Made by a program: the position numbers and the translations under genes. Under the pieces are notes generated by a model that was not told the DNA's origin, searched no databases, and was given only the letters and a program-made list of their open reading frames with translations. Source: Polynucleobacter sp. 78F-HAINBA (GTDB lineage: Bacteria; Pseudomonadota; Gammaproteobacteria; Burkholderiales; Burkholderiaceae). From it: DNA of 64,000 nucleotides. The stretch lies in NCBI RefSeq assembly GCF_018882325.1, contig NZ_JACVOQ010000002.1, positions 124,001 to 188,000 on the forward strand, in the 5' to 3' direction. Below, one piece after another: positions 8,567 through 18,210 of this stretch; the first letter of the stretch is position 1, and each line of letters starts with the position of its first letter.

Positions 8567-8592
8567 AAGTATTTAGTTTTTAATACTTTTTT
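8567..8592 (+). terminator. Weak AT-rich terminator candidate
   Basis: Stem AAGTATT (8567-8573) and AATACTT (8582-8588) with an 8-base loop, followed by four T residues. It lies 17 bases after the PmpB-like stop. The stem is AT-only except one pair, so strength is doubtful. Confidence 0.3.
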
Positions 8593-8608
8593 ACTTTTTG
8601 AGGTCTAA

Positions 8609-8953
8609 ATGAGTCTTCCTATTGCTTGCCATACCGATCAATTCGGTACGCTCGGTCAAATCGACCCAAGTCACTTAGCTGAGATCGTTAAACAGGGTTA
8701 CAAAAGCGTAATCAATAATCGCCCTGATTTTGAAGGTGGCCCTGATCAACCTGCTAATGCACAAATTCAGGCGCAAGCTGAAGCGCTAGGCTTGAACTAC
8801 GCTTATTTGCCAGTCATACCCGGCGCATTTACGCCTGATCAAGTTGTTGAGATGGCACGCTTGTTAAAAACAATGCCTGGTCCCATATTAGCCTTTTGCA
8901 GATCAGGTGCCCGCTCTACCAATTTGTATCAAATGGCACTACAAGTTCGTTAA
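8609..8953 (+). CDS. TIGR01244 family phosphatase/sulfurtransferase-like protein
   Basis: A 114-residue cytoplasmic protein of the DUF442/beta-lactamase-hydrolase-like type. It has a dual-specificity-phosphatase-like fold with the P-loop FCRSGARST (96-104), whose nucleophile is Cys97, and an early conserved INNRPDFEG segment. The family often occurs fused or adjacent to MBL-fold persulfide dioxygenases and rhodaneses, so a role in cytoplasmic sulfane-sulfur handling is plausible. TGAGGT upstream of ATG 8609 serves as ribosome binding site. The true substrate is unknown. Confidence 0.82.
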   Translation: MSLPIACHTDQFGTLGQIDPSHLAEIVKQGYKSVINNRPDFEGGPDQPANAQIQAQAEALGLNYAYLPVIPGAFTPDQVVEMARLLKTMPGPILAFCRSGARSTNLYQMALQVR

Positions 8954-8970
8954 TCTTTTATTAGAAACTT

Positions 8971-9390
8971 ATGCGCATCGAGATCCCAACGGAGAAAAAG
9001 TTTGTTCATCAAATGAACATGCCTATCCGCTGGGGTGATATGGATGCATTTGGTCACGTCAACAATACGGTGTACTTTCGTTACATGGAGCAGGCTAGGG
9101 TGGAGTGGATCACCTCCCTTGGTTATAGTGTTGCCCCTGGCGATGAATCCATGTTGATGATTAATGGTTTTTGTAATTTTCATCAACAGCTTGCCTATCC
9201 AGGTGAGCTGATACTAAAGACGTATATCGGAAATATTGGACGCTCAAGTCTAGATGTCTATACAACTATGGCGTTGAATTCTGAACCGGATGTGATGGCT
9301 GCCGTTGGCGGAGCAACCATGGTTTGGGTTGATCTGAAGACCGGTAAATCATCGCCTTGGCCTGATCATGTGATCAATAAGCTGCGCTAG
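8971..9390 (+). CDS. Acyl-CoA thioesterase, 4HBT hot-dog family
   Basis: A 139-residue single hot-dog protein with the 4-hydroxybenzoyl-CoA thioesterase signature WGDMDAFGHVNN (21-32), catalytic Asp25. It resembles the YbgC/FadM group, which hydrolyses short- or medium-chain acyl-CoA esters. The preceding gene ends 17 bp upstream and mnmH starts nine bases downstream. There is no strong ribosome binding site. The exact acyl substrate cannot be read from sequence. Confidence 0.85.
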   Translation: MRIEIPTEKKFVHQMNMPIRWGDMDAFGHVNNTVYFRYMEQARVEWITSLGYSVAPGDESMLMINGFCNFHQQLAYPGELILKTYIGNIGRSSLDVYTTMALNSEPDVMAAVGGATMVWVDLKTGKSSPWPDHVINKLR

Positions 9391-9398
9391 GACATTAT

Positions 9399-10472
9399 TT
9401 GCAACCTAGCAATCCACACATTCTCGGCATTGAAAAATTAGCATCGTCTTTAAATGAGTTTGATGCCATTATTGATGTTCGCTCCCCAGCTGAATTTGCC
9501 TTAGATCATATTCCTGGCGCCATTAATCTGCCTGTATTGAACAATGAAGAGCGTATAGAAGTCGGCACTCTGTATAAACAAGTATCGCCATTTGCGGCAA
9601 AGAAATTAGGCGCAGCCTATGTCTCTCGCAATATTGCTAATCATTTGGAAAATTCATTGATCGATTTTCCGAGGGAATGGCGTCCTTTGATTTATTGCTG
9701 GCGTGGTGGTGAGCGCAGCGGTGCATTTACCCATATCCTCAATCGCATAGGGTGGAAAGCCATGCAGCTACAAAGTGGATATCAAGGCTTTCGTCGTGTT
9801 GTGATTGATGGGCTCGATCAGGCTGCTAAAGATTTTTCTTTTCAAGTGATTGCCGGAATGACTGGAAGCGGCAAGACTCGCATTCTCCAGGAGATTGGCT
9901 CGCTCGGCCAACAAATCCTCGATCTTGAGGGCTTAGCTATTCACCGTGGCTCAGTCCTTGGCAATGAACCAAACATTGAGCAGCCCTCGCAAAAAGGTTT
10001 TGAAACCAATCTGTGGAATGCGTTGAATAAATTAGACTCCAGCAAGATTGTCTTTGTGGAGTCTGAAAGTAAAAAGGTAGGTGGCTTACATATTCCGGAT
10101 CCATTAATGGAGCGGATTCGTGAAGGTCAATGCATAGAACTTCGTTCAAGTACCTCTACGCGAGTTTCATGGCTCCTGCGTGAGTACCGACATTTTTTAT
10201 CGAATCCCGATAGCTTTAAGCAAAAGCTGGGCTTGTTAACGTCGCGTTATGGCAAGGTTCAAATTACTAAATGGCATGAGGCAATTGATGCAGGGAATTT
10301 TGAGAGTTTGGTTGAAGAGTTATTGGTGATGCATTACGACCCATCGTACCAATCTTCAATCGTTCGCAATTTTCCGAGCTATCGCGAAGATCACTTCGTA
10401 CAACTTGAAAATGATAGTGATGAAGCTTTTGCAAAAACCGCAAAAGACCTCATCACCAAACTTGGTCTTTAA
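9399..10472 (+). CDS. mnmH: tRNA 2-selenouridine synthase MnmH
   Basis: Replaces sulfur by selenium in 2-thiouridine at the wobble position of tRNAs, through a geranylated intermediate. The 357-residue protein has an N-terminal rhodanese domain with [10 protein letters not shown] (Cys100) and a C-terminal P-loop domain with GMTGSGKT (153-160), the standard MnmH layout. It starts with TTG at 9399, supported by AGGA at 9389-9392 and by the lack of an in-frame ATG near that point. The reaction needs selenophosphate from SelD, which is not in this window. It overlaps the convergent gcdH by a few bases. Confidence 0.92.
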   Translation: MQPSNPHILGIEKLASSLNEFDAIIDVRSPAEFALDHIPGAINLPVLNNEERIEVGTLYKQVSPFAAKKLGAAYVSRNIANHLENSLIDFPREWRPLIYCWRGGERSGAFTHILNRIGWKAMQLQSGYQGFRRVVIDGLDQAAKDFSFQVIAGMTGSGKTRILQEIGSLGQQILDLEGLAIHRGSVLGNEPNIEQPSQKGFETNLWNALNKLDSSKIVFVESESKKVGGLHIPDPLMERIREGQCIELRSSTSTRVSWLLREYRHFLSNPDSFKQKLGLLTSRYGKVQITKWHEAIDAGNFESLVEELLVMHYDPSYQSSIVRNFPSYREDHFVQLENDSDEAFAKTAKDLITKLGL

Positions 10473-11647
10473 CTAAAAGCCTGAATTCCAGTTTGTGCAC
10501 GACCCAAAATCAGGGCGTGAATATCGTGCGTACCTTCATAGGTGTTGACGACTTCCAGATTGAGCATATGACGCACTACACCATATTCATCTGAGATACC
10601 GTTCCCACCATGCATGTCTCTAGCTAAGCGAGCTACATCCAAAGATTTTCCACAGGAGTTGCGCTTCATCATAGAAGTGATTTCAGGCGCAGCGATTCCT
10701 TCGTCTTTCATGCGGCCTAAACGTAGGCAGCCTTGAAGGGCTAGCGTAATTTCAGTTTGCATATCCGCAAGCTTTTTCTGAATCAGCTGATTAGCGGCGA
10801 GGGGGCGGTCAAACTGCTTGCGATCCATCGTGTATTGACGTGCGGCATACCAACACCACTCAGCAGCCCCAAGCGTACCCCAGGCGATGCCATAACGTGC
10901 AGAGTTAAGGCAAGTGAATGGACCTTTGAGTCCAGCAATTTCTGGGAATTCATTTTCTGCTGGAACAAATACTTCATCCATCACGATTTCGCCAGTAATG
11001 GAGGCGCGTAGACCCATCTTTCCGCTGATCTTGGGTGCTGATAGACCCTTCATGCCTTTTTCTAAGATAAAGCCCCTAATCAAGCCTTCATCATTTTTAG
11101 CCCACACAACAAATACATCTGCAATTGGAGAGTTGGAGATCCACATCTTAGAGCCCGTGAGCGAGAAGCCACCTGGAACTTTTTTCGCTCTGGTGATCAT
11201 TCCGCCTGCATCTGAACCATAGTTAGGCTCTGTCAAACCAAAGCAGCCAATCCATTCGCCGGTAGCTAATTTTGGAAGGTATTTCTGTTTCTGGGCTTCA
11301 CTACCAAATTCATTGATAGGCACCATGACTAAGGAGGACTGGACGCTCATCATCGAGCGGTAACCAGAATCCACGCGCTCAATTTCGCGGGCGATTAATC
11401 CATAGGAAACGTAATTGAGGTTTGCGCCACCGTACTGCTCAGGAATGGTGATTCCCAAAAGACCCAATTCACCCATTTCACGGAAGATTGCAGGGTCAGT
11501 TGTTTCGTTGCGATAGGCATCATGAATGCGCGGCATGAGACGGCCTTGAGCATACTCAGCGGCAGCATCACGCACCATGCGCTCATCTTCGGTTAATTGG
11601 GTGTCGAGGAGTAGGGGGTCTGCCCAGTTAAAACTAGCTTTACTCAT
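10469..11647 (-). CDS. gcdH: Glutaryl-CoA dehydrogenase
   Basis: FAD-dependent acyl-CoA dehydrogenase converting glutaryl-CoA to crotonyl-CoA in lysine, tryptophan and aromatic degradation. The 392-residue product has the acyl-CoA dehydrogenase motifs [13 protein letters not shown] and KMWISNSP and ends with [16 protein letters not shown]. That last segment holds the catalytic glutamate and is typical of GcdH rather than of short-chain dehydrogenases. It is divergent from the queuosine-precursor transporter and convergent with mnmH. No partner genes of the pathway are adjacent. Confidence 0.92.
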   Translation of the reverse strand: MSKASFNWADPLLLDTQLTEDERMVRDAAAEYAQGRLMPRIHDAYRNETTDPAIFREMGELGLLGITIPEQYGGANLNYVSYGLIAREIERVDSGYRSMMSVQSSLVMVPINEFGSEAQKQKYLPKLATGEWIGCFGLTEPNYGSDAGGMITRAKKVPGGFSLTGSKMWISNSPIADVFVVWAKNDEGLIRGFILEKGMKGLSAPKISGKMGLRASITGEIVMDEVFVPAENEFPEIAGLKGPFTCLNSARYGIAWGTLGAAEWCWYAARQYTMDRKQFDRPLAANQLIQKKLADMQTEITLALQGCLRLGRMKDEGIAAPEITSMMKRNSCGKSLDVARLARDMHGGNGISDEYGVVRHMLNLEVVNTYEGTHDIHALILGRAQTGIQAFS

Positions 11648-11742
11648 GATTGTTAGTCGTCCTATTTTGGTTTTTGATACGCACCCTGTGAATTTTCAGG
11701 AATACAGATATTCTTATTTCTATTATCCATTTTTCTTGACTT

Positions 11743-12453
11743 ATGGACGCACCCAGACGTCACCATCGTTATTACGACCTGATATTGGCAGCCTTTGTCG
11801 TGGTCCTGCTGTGCTCCAACTTCATTGGCGCAGGTAAAGCTGCGACCTTAGATTTACCTTATTTTGGCAATGTGATCTTTGGGGCCGGGATCCTCTTTTT
11901 CCCGATTGCCTATTTCTTTGGCGACATTTTGACCGAAGTATATGGTTATGCCTATGATCGCCGAGCGGTTTGGGCTGGTTTTACAGCTCTGGCCTTTGCG
12001 GCCATCATGGCTCAACTCGTCATTGCTTTGCCTGTAGCACCTGGATCCTATATGGCCAATTATCAGCAGGGCATGGAGACAGTATTTGGTAACTCGTGGC
12101 GTGTTGCCCTTGCCTCAATGATTGCTTTTTGGTGCGGTAGTTTTGTTAACAGTTATACCCTCGCCAAAATGAAGATTTTGACCCAGGGGCGCTTTCTGTG
12201 GATGCGTACGATCGTGTCTACAGCCAGCGGGGAGTTGGTGGACTCGTCCCTGTTCTATATGCTGGCTTTTTACGGGCTCTGGCCACTTAATGAGGTCTTA
12301 GCTGTCGCAGCCTCTCAATATGTCCTCAAGACCGCCTGGGAGGTTCTAGCGACCCCTTTAACGTACTGGGTAGTGGGTTTTCTGAAGCGCAAGGAAAATC
12401 AGGATCACTATGACATTCATACCGATTTCACGCCATTTAAGCTAAAAGTCTAA
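11743..12453 (+). CDS. Queuosine precursor transporter (YhhQ/VUT family)
   Basis: Inner-membrane protein of 236 residues with about six hydrophobic segments and the family features GNVIFGAGILFFPIAYFFGD and DSSLFYMLAFYGLW. Members of this family import preQ0/preQ1 or queuine-like bases for queuosine synthesis in tRNA. It stands alone between gcdH and the ABC-F gene. No ribosome binding site is obvious before ATG 11743. No preQ1 riboswitch was recognised in the 95 bases upstream. Confidence 0.88.
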   Translation: MDAPRRHHRYYDLILAAFVVVLLCSNFIGAGKAATLDLPYFGNVIFGAGILFFPIAYFFGDILTEVYGYAYDRRAVWAGFTALAFAAIMAQLVIALPVAPGSYMANYQQGMETVFGNSWRVALASMIAFWCGSFVNSYTLAKMKILTQGRFLWMRTIVSTASGELVDSSLFYMLAFYGLWPLNEVLAVAASQYVLKTAWEVLATPLTYWVVGFLKRKENQDHYDIHTDFTPFKLKV

Positions 12454-12555
12454 TTTACGGCTTTTTTAGGCGCAAACCGTTAAAATAACGGTCTTCGATG
12501 CAAAACCTGCATCCGCACCCTCGTATTTGACCTATCAGAAAGTAAGAACACATCC

Positions 12556-14163
12556 GTGCTGTCAGCATCTAATATCACTATGCAGTTTGGGGCAAAACCC
12601 TTGTTTGAAAACATCTCCGTTAAGTTTGGCGGCGGTAATCGCTATGGCCTAATCGGCGCCAACGGTTGCGGTAAATCTACTTTCATGAAGATTTTGGGTG
12701 GAGAGCTTGAGCCAACTAGCGGAAACGTGAGCTTGGACCCTGGTATTCGTTTAGGTAAATTGCGCCAAGACCAGTTTGCGTATGAGGATGTTCGCGTACT
12801 TGATGTGGTGATGATGGGTCACGAAGAGATGTGGAAGGCCGCAGCTGAGCGCGATGCTATCTACGCCAATGCAGATGCGACCGATGAAGATTACATGAAG
12901 GCTGCTGAGCTCGAAGGTAAGTATGCAGAATACGGTGGCTATACCGCAGAGGCAAAAGCAGGGGAGTTGTTGCTAGGTATTGGTATTCCGATTGAGCAAC
13001 ACAATGGCCCAATGAGTGCTGTAGCTCCAGGCTGGAAGTTGCGCGTATTGTTAGCGCAAGCACTGTTCTCTGATCCAGATGTGCTGCTTCTAGATGAGCC
13101 AACCAATAACTTGGATATTCACTCCATTCATTGGCTTGAAGATATTCTGAATCAAATTAAGAGCACGATTGTCATCATCTCCCATGATCGCCACTTCCTC
13201 AATGAAGTATGTACACATATGGCTGACATGGACTTTGGAACACTGAAGGTCTATCCAGGTAATTACGATTCCTACATGCTTGCATCCGTTCAAGCAAGAA
13301 CACAGCAACTCAGCAACAACGTCAAAGCTAAAGAAAAAATTGCTGAATTAGCGGCATTCGTAGCCCGATTCTCTGCAAATGCATCGAAGGCGCGTCAGGC
13401 TACTTCTCGACAGAAGCAGTTAGAGAAAATTGAGATCGTTGAAGTTAAGCCTTCTTCGCGCCAGAATCCATTTATTCGTTTTGATTCTGAGAAGAAGTTG
13501 CACAACATGGCTGTTGAGTGCAACGCCCTGACTAAAACCTTTGACCGTACCATCTTCAAAAACTTTAAGCTAGGTGTGCGTGCCGGTGAAAAGATTGCCA
13601 TCATTGGTCAAAACGGTGCAGGTAAGACAACGCTACTGAAAACTATCCTGAGCAAACGTTTTGATGGAATTGCCGCTGATAGTGGTGATGTGAAGTGGGC
13701 AGAAAATGCTTACGTGGGCGTGATGCCTCAGGACAACACTGAGATGTTCGCAAAAGACGAATTGCTCATGGATTGGATGAACAACTGGCGCAGTACAGGC
13801 GACGATGATCAAGTGATTCGTGGCACATTAGGCCGCCTGCTATTCTCCGGCGATGATATTGGCAAGTCTGTGAAAGTGCTATCCGGTGGTGAAAAGGGCA
13901 GAATGATTTGGGGCAAATTGATGCTTCAGAAATATAACGTTCTTGCAATGGATGAGCCAACCAACCACATGGACATGGAATCGATTGAGAGCTTGCAAAT
14001 CGCTCTTGAGAAATACGAAGGCACTTTAATTTTCGTATCCCATGATCGCGAGTTTGTTTCTGCTTTGGCTAATCGCATCCTTGAAGTGAAGATGGATGGA
14101 ACAATCGCCGACTACTCTGGAACTTATGAAGAGTATTTGCGTAGCCAAGCTTTAGCTGGCTAA
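12556..14163 (+). CDS. ybiT: ABC-F family ATPase, YbiT type
   Basis: Cytoplasmic ribosome-associated ABC-F protein of 535 residues with two ATPase domains and no membrane segments. Domain 1 has Walker A GANGCGKS (34-41) and Walker [12 protein letters not shown]. Its signature is the unusual [18 protein letters not shown], which also marks E. coli YbiT. Domain 2 has GQNGAGKT, the signature [10 protein letters not shown] and [10 protein letters not shown]. The start is GTG at 12556. Two small inverted repeats (12476-12492 and 12497-12513) precede it without a clear role. It overlaps the convergent DUF1289 stop by four bases. Confidence 0.9.
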   Translation: MLSASNITMQFGAKPLFENISVKFGGGNRYGLIGANGCGKSTFMKILGGELEPTSGNVSLDPGIRLGKLRQDQFAYEDVRVLDVVMMGHEEMWKAAAERDAIYANADATDEDYMKAAELEGKYAEYGGYTAEAKAGELLLGIGIPIEQHNGPMSAVAPGWKLRVLLAQALFSDPDVLLLDEPTNNLDIHSIHWLEDILNQIKSTIVIISHDRHFLNEVCTHMADMDFGTLKVYPGNYDSYMLASVQARTQQLSNNVKAKEKIAELAAFVARFSANASKARQATSRQKQLEKIEIVEVKPSSRQNPFIRFDSEKKLHNMAVECNALTKTFDRTIFKNFKLGVRAGEKIAIIGQNGAGKTTLLKTILSKRFDGIAADSGDVKWAENAYVGVMPQDNTEMFAKDELLMDWMNNWRSTGDDDQVIRGTLGRLLFSGDDIGKSVKVLSGGEKGRMIWGKLMLQKYNVLAMDEPTNHMDMESIESLQIALEKYEGTLIFVSHDREFVSALANRILEVKMDGTIADYSGTYEEYLRSQALAG

Positions 14164-14414
14164 GTATTTTCTTTGGCTTGACGTTGGAATCGCATTGCAG
14201 TGCCATCGGCACGGATGCGTTTCCAAACTGAATCTTTTTCTTCCTGACTAAAAAATACCCAATTGCTGACCTCGCCTAGAGTGCGGCCACAGCCCTGACA
14301 GATTTCGTCATACAGAGTTGTGCAGACACCAATGCAGGGTGAGTCAGAGGCATCGTCACCAACCGCTAAGGAATTAGCTCCTGCTTGCTCTGGTGAGTTG
14401 TTGGATGAGGTCAT
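14160..14414 (-). CDS. DUF1289 family protein
   Basis: An 84-residue protein with the compact cysteine pattern SPCIGVC...CQGCGRT and the W-x-F-F-S motif of DUF1289. The four cysteines suggest metal binding. Function is unknown for the family. It starts inside the last codons of the upstream COG3146 gene (ATGA-type overlap), so the two are translationally coupled. Confidence 0.85.
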   Translation of the reverse strand: MTSSNNSPEQAGANSLAVGDDASDSPCIGVCTTLYDEICQGCGRTLGEVSNWVFFSQEEKDSVWKRIRADGTAMRFQRQAKENT

Positions 14415-15583
14415 GGCAGTACTTTAGACGATTTCAGTGGAATGTGTTGCTCAAGCTCATCAACATACGCTGCCATACCTTCATGTTCACGCTCTAAGAA
14501 GCGTTTCACCGCATTAGAAAAGCCGGGATCTTCAATCCAATGGGCAGATTGCAGGGTGGTAGGTAAAAATCCTCTGGCCATCTTGTGTTCACCCTGAGCG
14601 CCACCTTCAAATATCTTGATACCTTCCTTGATGCAATATTCAATAGCCTGGTAATAAGCCAATTCAAAATGCAGACAAGGAATATGTTCTATAGCACCCC
14701 AATAGCGACCATATGCTTTTGAAGTCAGGCGATCCACTGCAAGCAATGATGATGCGATAGGTCTGCCATCCTGAGAAGCAATGATGAGATGGAAATTCTC
14801 AGGCATGCTTCTACCAAGCAATTGAATGCATTCCTCCGTTAGGTAGGGTGAAGAGCGGTGCTCGATATAGGTGTTTTCATAACAGCGATAGAAGAAGGCC
14901 CAATCATCAGGTATTGCAATCGATCCGGGAATATGACGATAGGTAATTTGATGACTCTCTACAGCAGCACGTTCTCGCCGAATATTCTTACGGCGCTTCA
15001 TTGTTAAGTTGGCAAGAAAATGCTCAAAATCTTGGTACCCAGCGTTATGCCAATGGAATTGAACAGAATCGCGGAGCATGAATCCTTGCTGCTTGAGTTC
15101 ATCGAGTTCGCTAGCCTCTGGGAAAAGGACATGTGCTGAGGAGAGCGTATTTTGCTTTACTAGCGTTTTCAAGCCCGATACTAAGACCTCTTGAATGGCG
15201 CTTTTATCTGCATTTGCTGACACAAGAAGTCTTGGCCCGCGAACGGGTGTAAATGGTATTGCAGAAAGCGCCTTAGGGAAGTAGGGCATGCCATTCTGCT
15301 CGTAAGCCTGGGCCCATGCCCAATCAAAAACAAACTCCCCGTAGGAGTGTTGCTTGAGGTAAAGGGGCATTGCTCCAAGAAGTCTTGAGTCTGAGTCCTC
15401 GACTAAGAGGTGGGCTACATGCCAGCCGGTATTGCCACCAACACATCCAGTTAGCTCTAAAGCATTTAGGAATGCATGCTTTAGGAATGGTCCAGCATCG
15501 GGCGAAAGTAGCGCATTCCAGTCAGCCTCAGCAATATCTGAAAGACTTTGAATTACCCGAAGTTGGATGGAATCTTGATTCAA
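14411..15583 (-). CDS. GNAT-fold protein of COG3146 (DUF482)
   Basis: A 390-residue cytoplasmic protein of the FemAB/GNAT-like COG3146 family. Visible markers are MKRRKNIRRERAAV in the middle and the C-terminal LAYYQAIEYCI and FEGGAQGEHKMARGF segments. These proteins are predicted aminoacyl- or acyltransferases, but no biochemical role is settled. It is coupled to DUF1289 and separated by 15 bases from gloA, which lies downstream on the same strand. Confidence 0.82.
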   Translation of the reverse strand: MNQDSIQLRVIQSLSDIAEADWNALLSPDAGPFLKHAFLNALELTGCVGGNTGWHVAHLLVEDSDSRLLGAMPLYLKQHSYGEFVFDWAWAQAYEQNGMPYFPKALSAIPFTPVRGPRLLVSANADKSAIQEVLVSGLKTLVKQNTLSSAHVLFPEASELDELKQQGFMLRDSVQFHWHNAGYQDFEHFLANLTMKRRKNIRRERAAVESHQITYRHIPGSIAIPDDWAFFYRCYENTYIEHRSSPYLTEECIQLLGRSMPENFHLIIASQDGRPIASSLLAVDRLTSKAYGRYWGAIEHIPCLHFELAYYQAIEYCIKEGIKIFEGGAQGEHKMARGFLPTTLQSAHWIEDPGFSNAVKRFLEREHEGMAAYVDELEQHIPLKSSKVLP

Positions 15584-15598
15584 CGGAAGAGAAAAAAA

Positions 15599-15985
15599 TC
15601 AGTCCTGAATTATCTCAATCTTGTAACCATCTGGATCGGTAACGAATGCGATGATGGTATCTCCACCCATTACTGGTCCAGCTTCGCGAGTCACATTGCC
15701 GCCTGAGGCCTTGATCTTCTCGCAAGCAGCATAAGCATCAGGAACGCTGATTGCAATGTGACCATAAGCAGTGCCCAAGTCATAGCTATCAACACCATGG
15801 TTATAGGTCAGCTCAATCTCAGATTGCCCATCTGCATTTCCATTTCCAAAGCCCACAAATGCCAAAGAATATTTCTGCGCTGGACGCTCAGTAGTTCGCA
15901 GAAGGTTCATGCCTAAAACTTTGGTGTAGAAATCAATCGAGCGAGTCATATTGCCGACTCTAAGCATGGTGTGTAAGATCATCAT
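15599..15985 (-). CDS. gloA: Lactoylglutathione lyase (glyoxalase I)
   Basis: Converts the methylglyoxal-glutathione hemithioacetal to S-lactoylglutathione. The 128-residue protein has the two beta-alpha-beta-beta-beta modules of Glo[21 protein letters not shown], a [10 protein letters not shown] segment with the metal-ligand Glu, GHIAISV and [10 protein letters not shown]. Two adjacent ATG codons could start it; the outer one is given. It lies 90 bp from the end of the parvulin gene, beyond a terminator. Confidence 0.93.
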   Translation of the reverse strand: MMILHTMLRVGNMTRSIDFYTKVLGMNLLRTTERPAQKYSLAFVGFGNGNADGQSEIELTYNHGVDSYDLGTAYGHIAISVPDAYAACEKIKASGGNVTREAGPVMGGDTIIAFVTDPDGYKIEIIQD

Positions 15986-16023
15986 TGTTCGAATATAAAG
16001 GTAAACGTAGTTTTTCGTTGGGC

Positions 16024-16053
16024 ATGAAAAAACCCAGGGGGTTGGCCTGGGTT
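16024..16053 (-). terminator. Rho-independent terminator after the parvulin gene
   Basis: Inverted repeat AACCCAGG (16031-16038) and CCTGGGTT (16046-16053). On the minus strand it is followed by a run of T residues (complement of 16025-16032). It lies about 22 bases after the stop of the parvulin gene and separates it from gloA. Confidence 0.8.
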
Positions 16054-16075
16054 TGTTAGCTAGAGCAGCTTTGCT

Positions 16076-16870
16076 TTACTGAATCTTTGCCTTAGCGCGA
16101 AGCTTTTGCATTAATTCAGAGAATTTCGCTTTTTGCCAATTTTGATCTGCGGTGATCATTTGCTTTAGCTGGTCCTTAATTTCTTCCATGCTAGGCGCTT
16201 TCACATCGCGTACATCATCCAATTTAATAATGTGCCAGCCGTATTGAGTCTTGACTGGCTTGTCAGTTACTTGACCTTTTTTGAGCTGGACCATCGCTTT
16301 GGAAAATTCAGGCACGAGTGCTTTTTCGCTTACCCAACCGAGATCGCCACCATTCGGAGCGGAGCCAGGGTCCTTTGACTTCTCCTTGGCAATTTGCTCA
16401 AAGTTACCACCAGCTTTAATTTGCGCTGTTATTGCTTTAGCGTCAGCTTCTTTTTCAACCAGAATATGTTCTACGTGATATTCCTTGCCAGTGTACTGGC
16501 CCTTAACTTGTTCGTAAGCGGCTTTCAGCTCAGCATCTGCAACACCTTCTTTTTCAACATAGTCTTCAAATACTGCCGCAATCAAAATACCCATTTTGGA
16601 TTGCTCAAGCTGTTCGCGAACTGACTCTTTTTGCATCACGCCACGATTATTGGCCTCTTGCAAAATGAGCTCACGAGTGACGAGCATTTCTCTTGCTTGA
16701 TCTCGTACTTGCGGGTTATCGGGTTGATTCGATTTTTGAACTAATTTATCTAGCTGTGCCTTAGGAATTGCTTTGCCATTAACGATGGCGGCATTTTGCG
16801 CATAAACAGCGGATGAGAGAAGTGCAGCGGCAAATGCGCTGATAGTCAAAATTTGGCGTGTATTCAACAT
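16076..16870 (-). CDS. Periplasmic parvulin peptidyl-prolyl isomerase
   Basis: A 264-residue foldase with a Sec leader (1-24, ending VYAQ), a SurA-like N-terminal segment and one parvulin domain. The parvulin core is visible as VEHILVE, FEQIAKEKSKDP, NGGDLGWV and YGWHIIKL, so the catalytic unit is complete. It should assist folding of exported proteins. It is the last gene of a minus-strand run selO-msrB-yciB-bolA-parvulin and is followed by a terminator. Confidence 0.92.
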   Translation of the reverse strand: MLNTRQILTISAFAAALLSSAVYAQNAAIVNGKAIPKAQLDKLVQKSNQPDNPQVRDQAREMLVTRELILQEANNRGVMQKESVREQLEQSKMGILIAAVFEDYVEKEGVADAELKAAYEQVKGQYTGKEYHVEHILVEKEADAKAITAQIKAGGNFEQIAKEKSKDPGSAPNGGDLGWVSEKALVPEFSKAMVQLKKGQVTDKPVKTQYGWHIIKLDDVRDVKAPSMEEIKDQLKQMITADQNWQKAKFSELMQKLRAKAKIQ

Positions 16871-16922
16871 GGAGTGGGAAATAAAAGTATGTGTAAAAGG
16901 GAAATCTTAATGCAATCTATGA

Positions 16923-17207
16923 CTAATTGGTGCTTTCACTAGGTGTGAATGCCAAGATGGTGAGGGCATGGATGGCAGCAGGGAAGTGCTTATTTAAAGC
17001 AGCATAGATGGCTCTATGGCGAGCCATCTTGCTCATTCCCTCGAATTCTGGGGCTACGATGGTGAGCTTAAAGTGCCCGCCACCAGAAGCTGCTCCGGCA
17101 TGACCTGCATGGAGATGGCTTTCATCTTCAATATTCAACTGGGTTAACTGAAAGGCCGACTTTAGATCTGACTCAAACAAGGCAATTCGATCTTGATTGA
17201 TACTCAT
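16923..17207 (-). CDS. BolA family protein
   Basis: A 94-residue BolA-fold protein with the family core HAGHAGAASGGGHFKL and FEGMSKMARHRAIYAAL. BolA proteins pair with monothiol glutaredoxins on Fe-S clusters and influence morphology and stress response. The ATG at 17207 is chosen because it overlaps the yciB stop by four bases (ATGA), although the frame is open further upstream. The histidines could serve as cluster ligands. Confidence 0.9.
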   Translation of the reverse strand: MSINQDRIALFESDLKSAFQLTQLNIEDESHLHAGHAGAASGGGHFKLTIVAPEFEGMSKMARHRAIYAALNKHFPAAIHALTILAFTPSESTN

Positions 17208-17752
17208 TCTGCAGGGTGCTCCATATGGCGACTGAGCCAGACGCCTTGAAGAATGACGAAAATTACTAGCAATCCTGTGCTGCCAAATAGCTTGAAATTG
17301 ACCCAAGTCTCTTCCGAATATTCAAAGGCGATATAGAGGTTGAGGGCACCCATAAAAAAGAAGAATGTTGCCCAAGCCATATTTACTTGATGCCACACGG
17401 ATTTAGAGCTGTGCTCTTTGAGGGTAATCTGTTTACCCATCAACACTTGAATCCAATTCTTTTGGAAGAACTGCGCGCTAATAAATAGGGCGCCAGCGAA
17501 TAACCAGTAAAGAGCAGTTGGCTTTAGTTGAATAAAAGTTTTGTCATGCAAGAAGATTGTTAGGCTACCAAAAACTAGAATCATGACAAGGCTAACCCAT
17601 TGCATTGCATCTATTTTTCGATGGCGGTAGTACACCCACAAAATCTGACCGATGGTAGCAACCATGGCTACGATAGTTGCGGTATAGATATCGCCGAATT
17701 TAAAGGCAATAAAAAAGAGAATAATGGGGAAGAGGTCGAATAGAAATTTCAT
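17204..17752 (-). CDS. yciB: Inner membrane-spanning protein YciB (septation protein A)
   Basis: A 182-residue integral membrane protein with five hydrophobic segments, beginning MKFLFDLFPIILFFIAFK, as is typical of YciB. It has roles in envelope maintenance and division in other proteobacteria. It is followed by bolA with a four-base overlap, a common arrangement in this group, and preceded by msrB 26 bp away. Confidence 0.92.
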   Translation of the reverse strand: MKFLFDLFPIILFFIAFKFGDIYTATIVAMVATIGQILWVYYRHRKIDAMQWVSLVMILVFGSLTIFLHDKTFIQLKPTALYWLFAGALFISAQFFQKNWIQVLMGKQITLKEHSSKSVWHQVNMAWATFFFFMGALNLYIAFEYSEETWVNFKLFGSTGLLVIFVILQGVWLSRHMEHPAE

Positions 17753-17778
17753 GCAGTGATTATCCAGCTATTTGAAAG

Positions 17779-18192
17779 TTATTCTGCTTTATTGAGGGCG
17801 GCATTCTCAGAGGGCTCAAATTTCAAGGAGGCTGAGTTGATGCAGTAGCGCAGCCCCGTTGGCTGTGGGCCATCATCAAAAACATGTCCCAAATGCGCAT
17901 CACATTCGGTGCAGCACACTTCGGTGCGAATCATTCCATGGGAGCTATCCCGAATTTCAGTAATTGCCGCATTGTTCTCAGGTGCGTTATAGCTTGGCCA
18001 GCCGCAACCTGCATCAAATTTAGTGGAAGATTGAAATAATGGCGTGTCACAACAGATACAGCGATATTGACCGGTAGCCCAGTGATCCCAAAACTCGCCG
18101 GTAAAAGGCCTTTCGGTTGCCGCTTCTCGCGTTACTCGATATTGAATATCGCTCAGTGATTTTTTATATTCTTGATCTGTTTTCTTGGTCAT
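17779..18192 (-). CDS. msrB: Peptide methionine (R)-S-oxide reductase MsrB
   Basis: Repairs the R-form of methionine sulfoxide. The 137-residue protein has zinc cysteines CICC (45-48) and CCTEC (93-97), the GCGWPSY motif (62-68), and the catalytic Cys117 in GLRYCINS. It is cytosolic, with no leader. It lies 18 bp downstream of selO, another redox-linked gene, consistent with co-transcription. Confidence 0.95.
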   Translation of the reverse strand: MTKKTDQEYKKSLSDIQYRVTREAATERPFTGEFWDHWATGQYRCICCDTPLFQSSTKFDAGCGWPSYNAPENNAAITEIRDSSHGMIRTEVCCTECDAHLGHVFDDGPQPTGLRYCINSASLKFEPSENAALNKAE

Positions 18193-18210
18193 AGTGGTGA
18201 ATGCATTTAG

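Noticed and set aside
12476-12513. Two small hairpins (ACCGTT/AACGGT and GATGCA/TGCATC) before the ABC-F gene
   Set aside because: Short stems with no T run and no riboswitch-like features; not enough to call a regulator or terminator.
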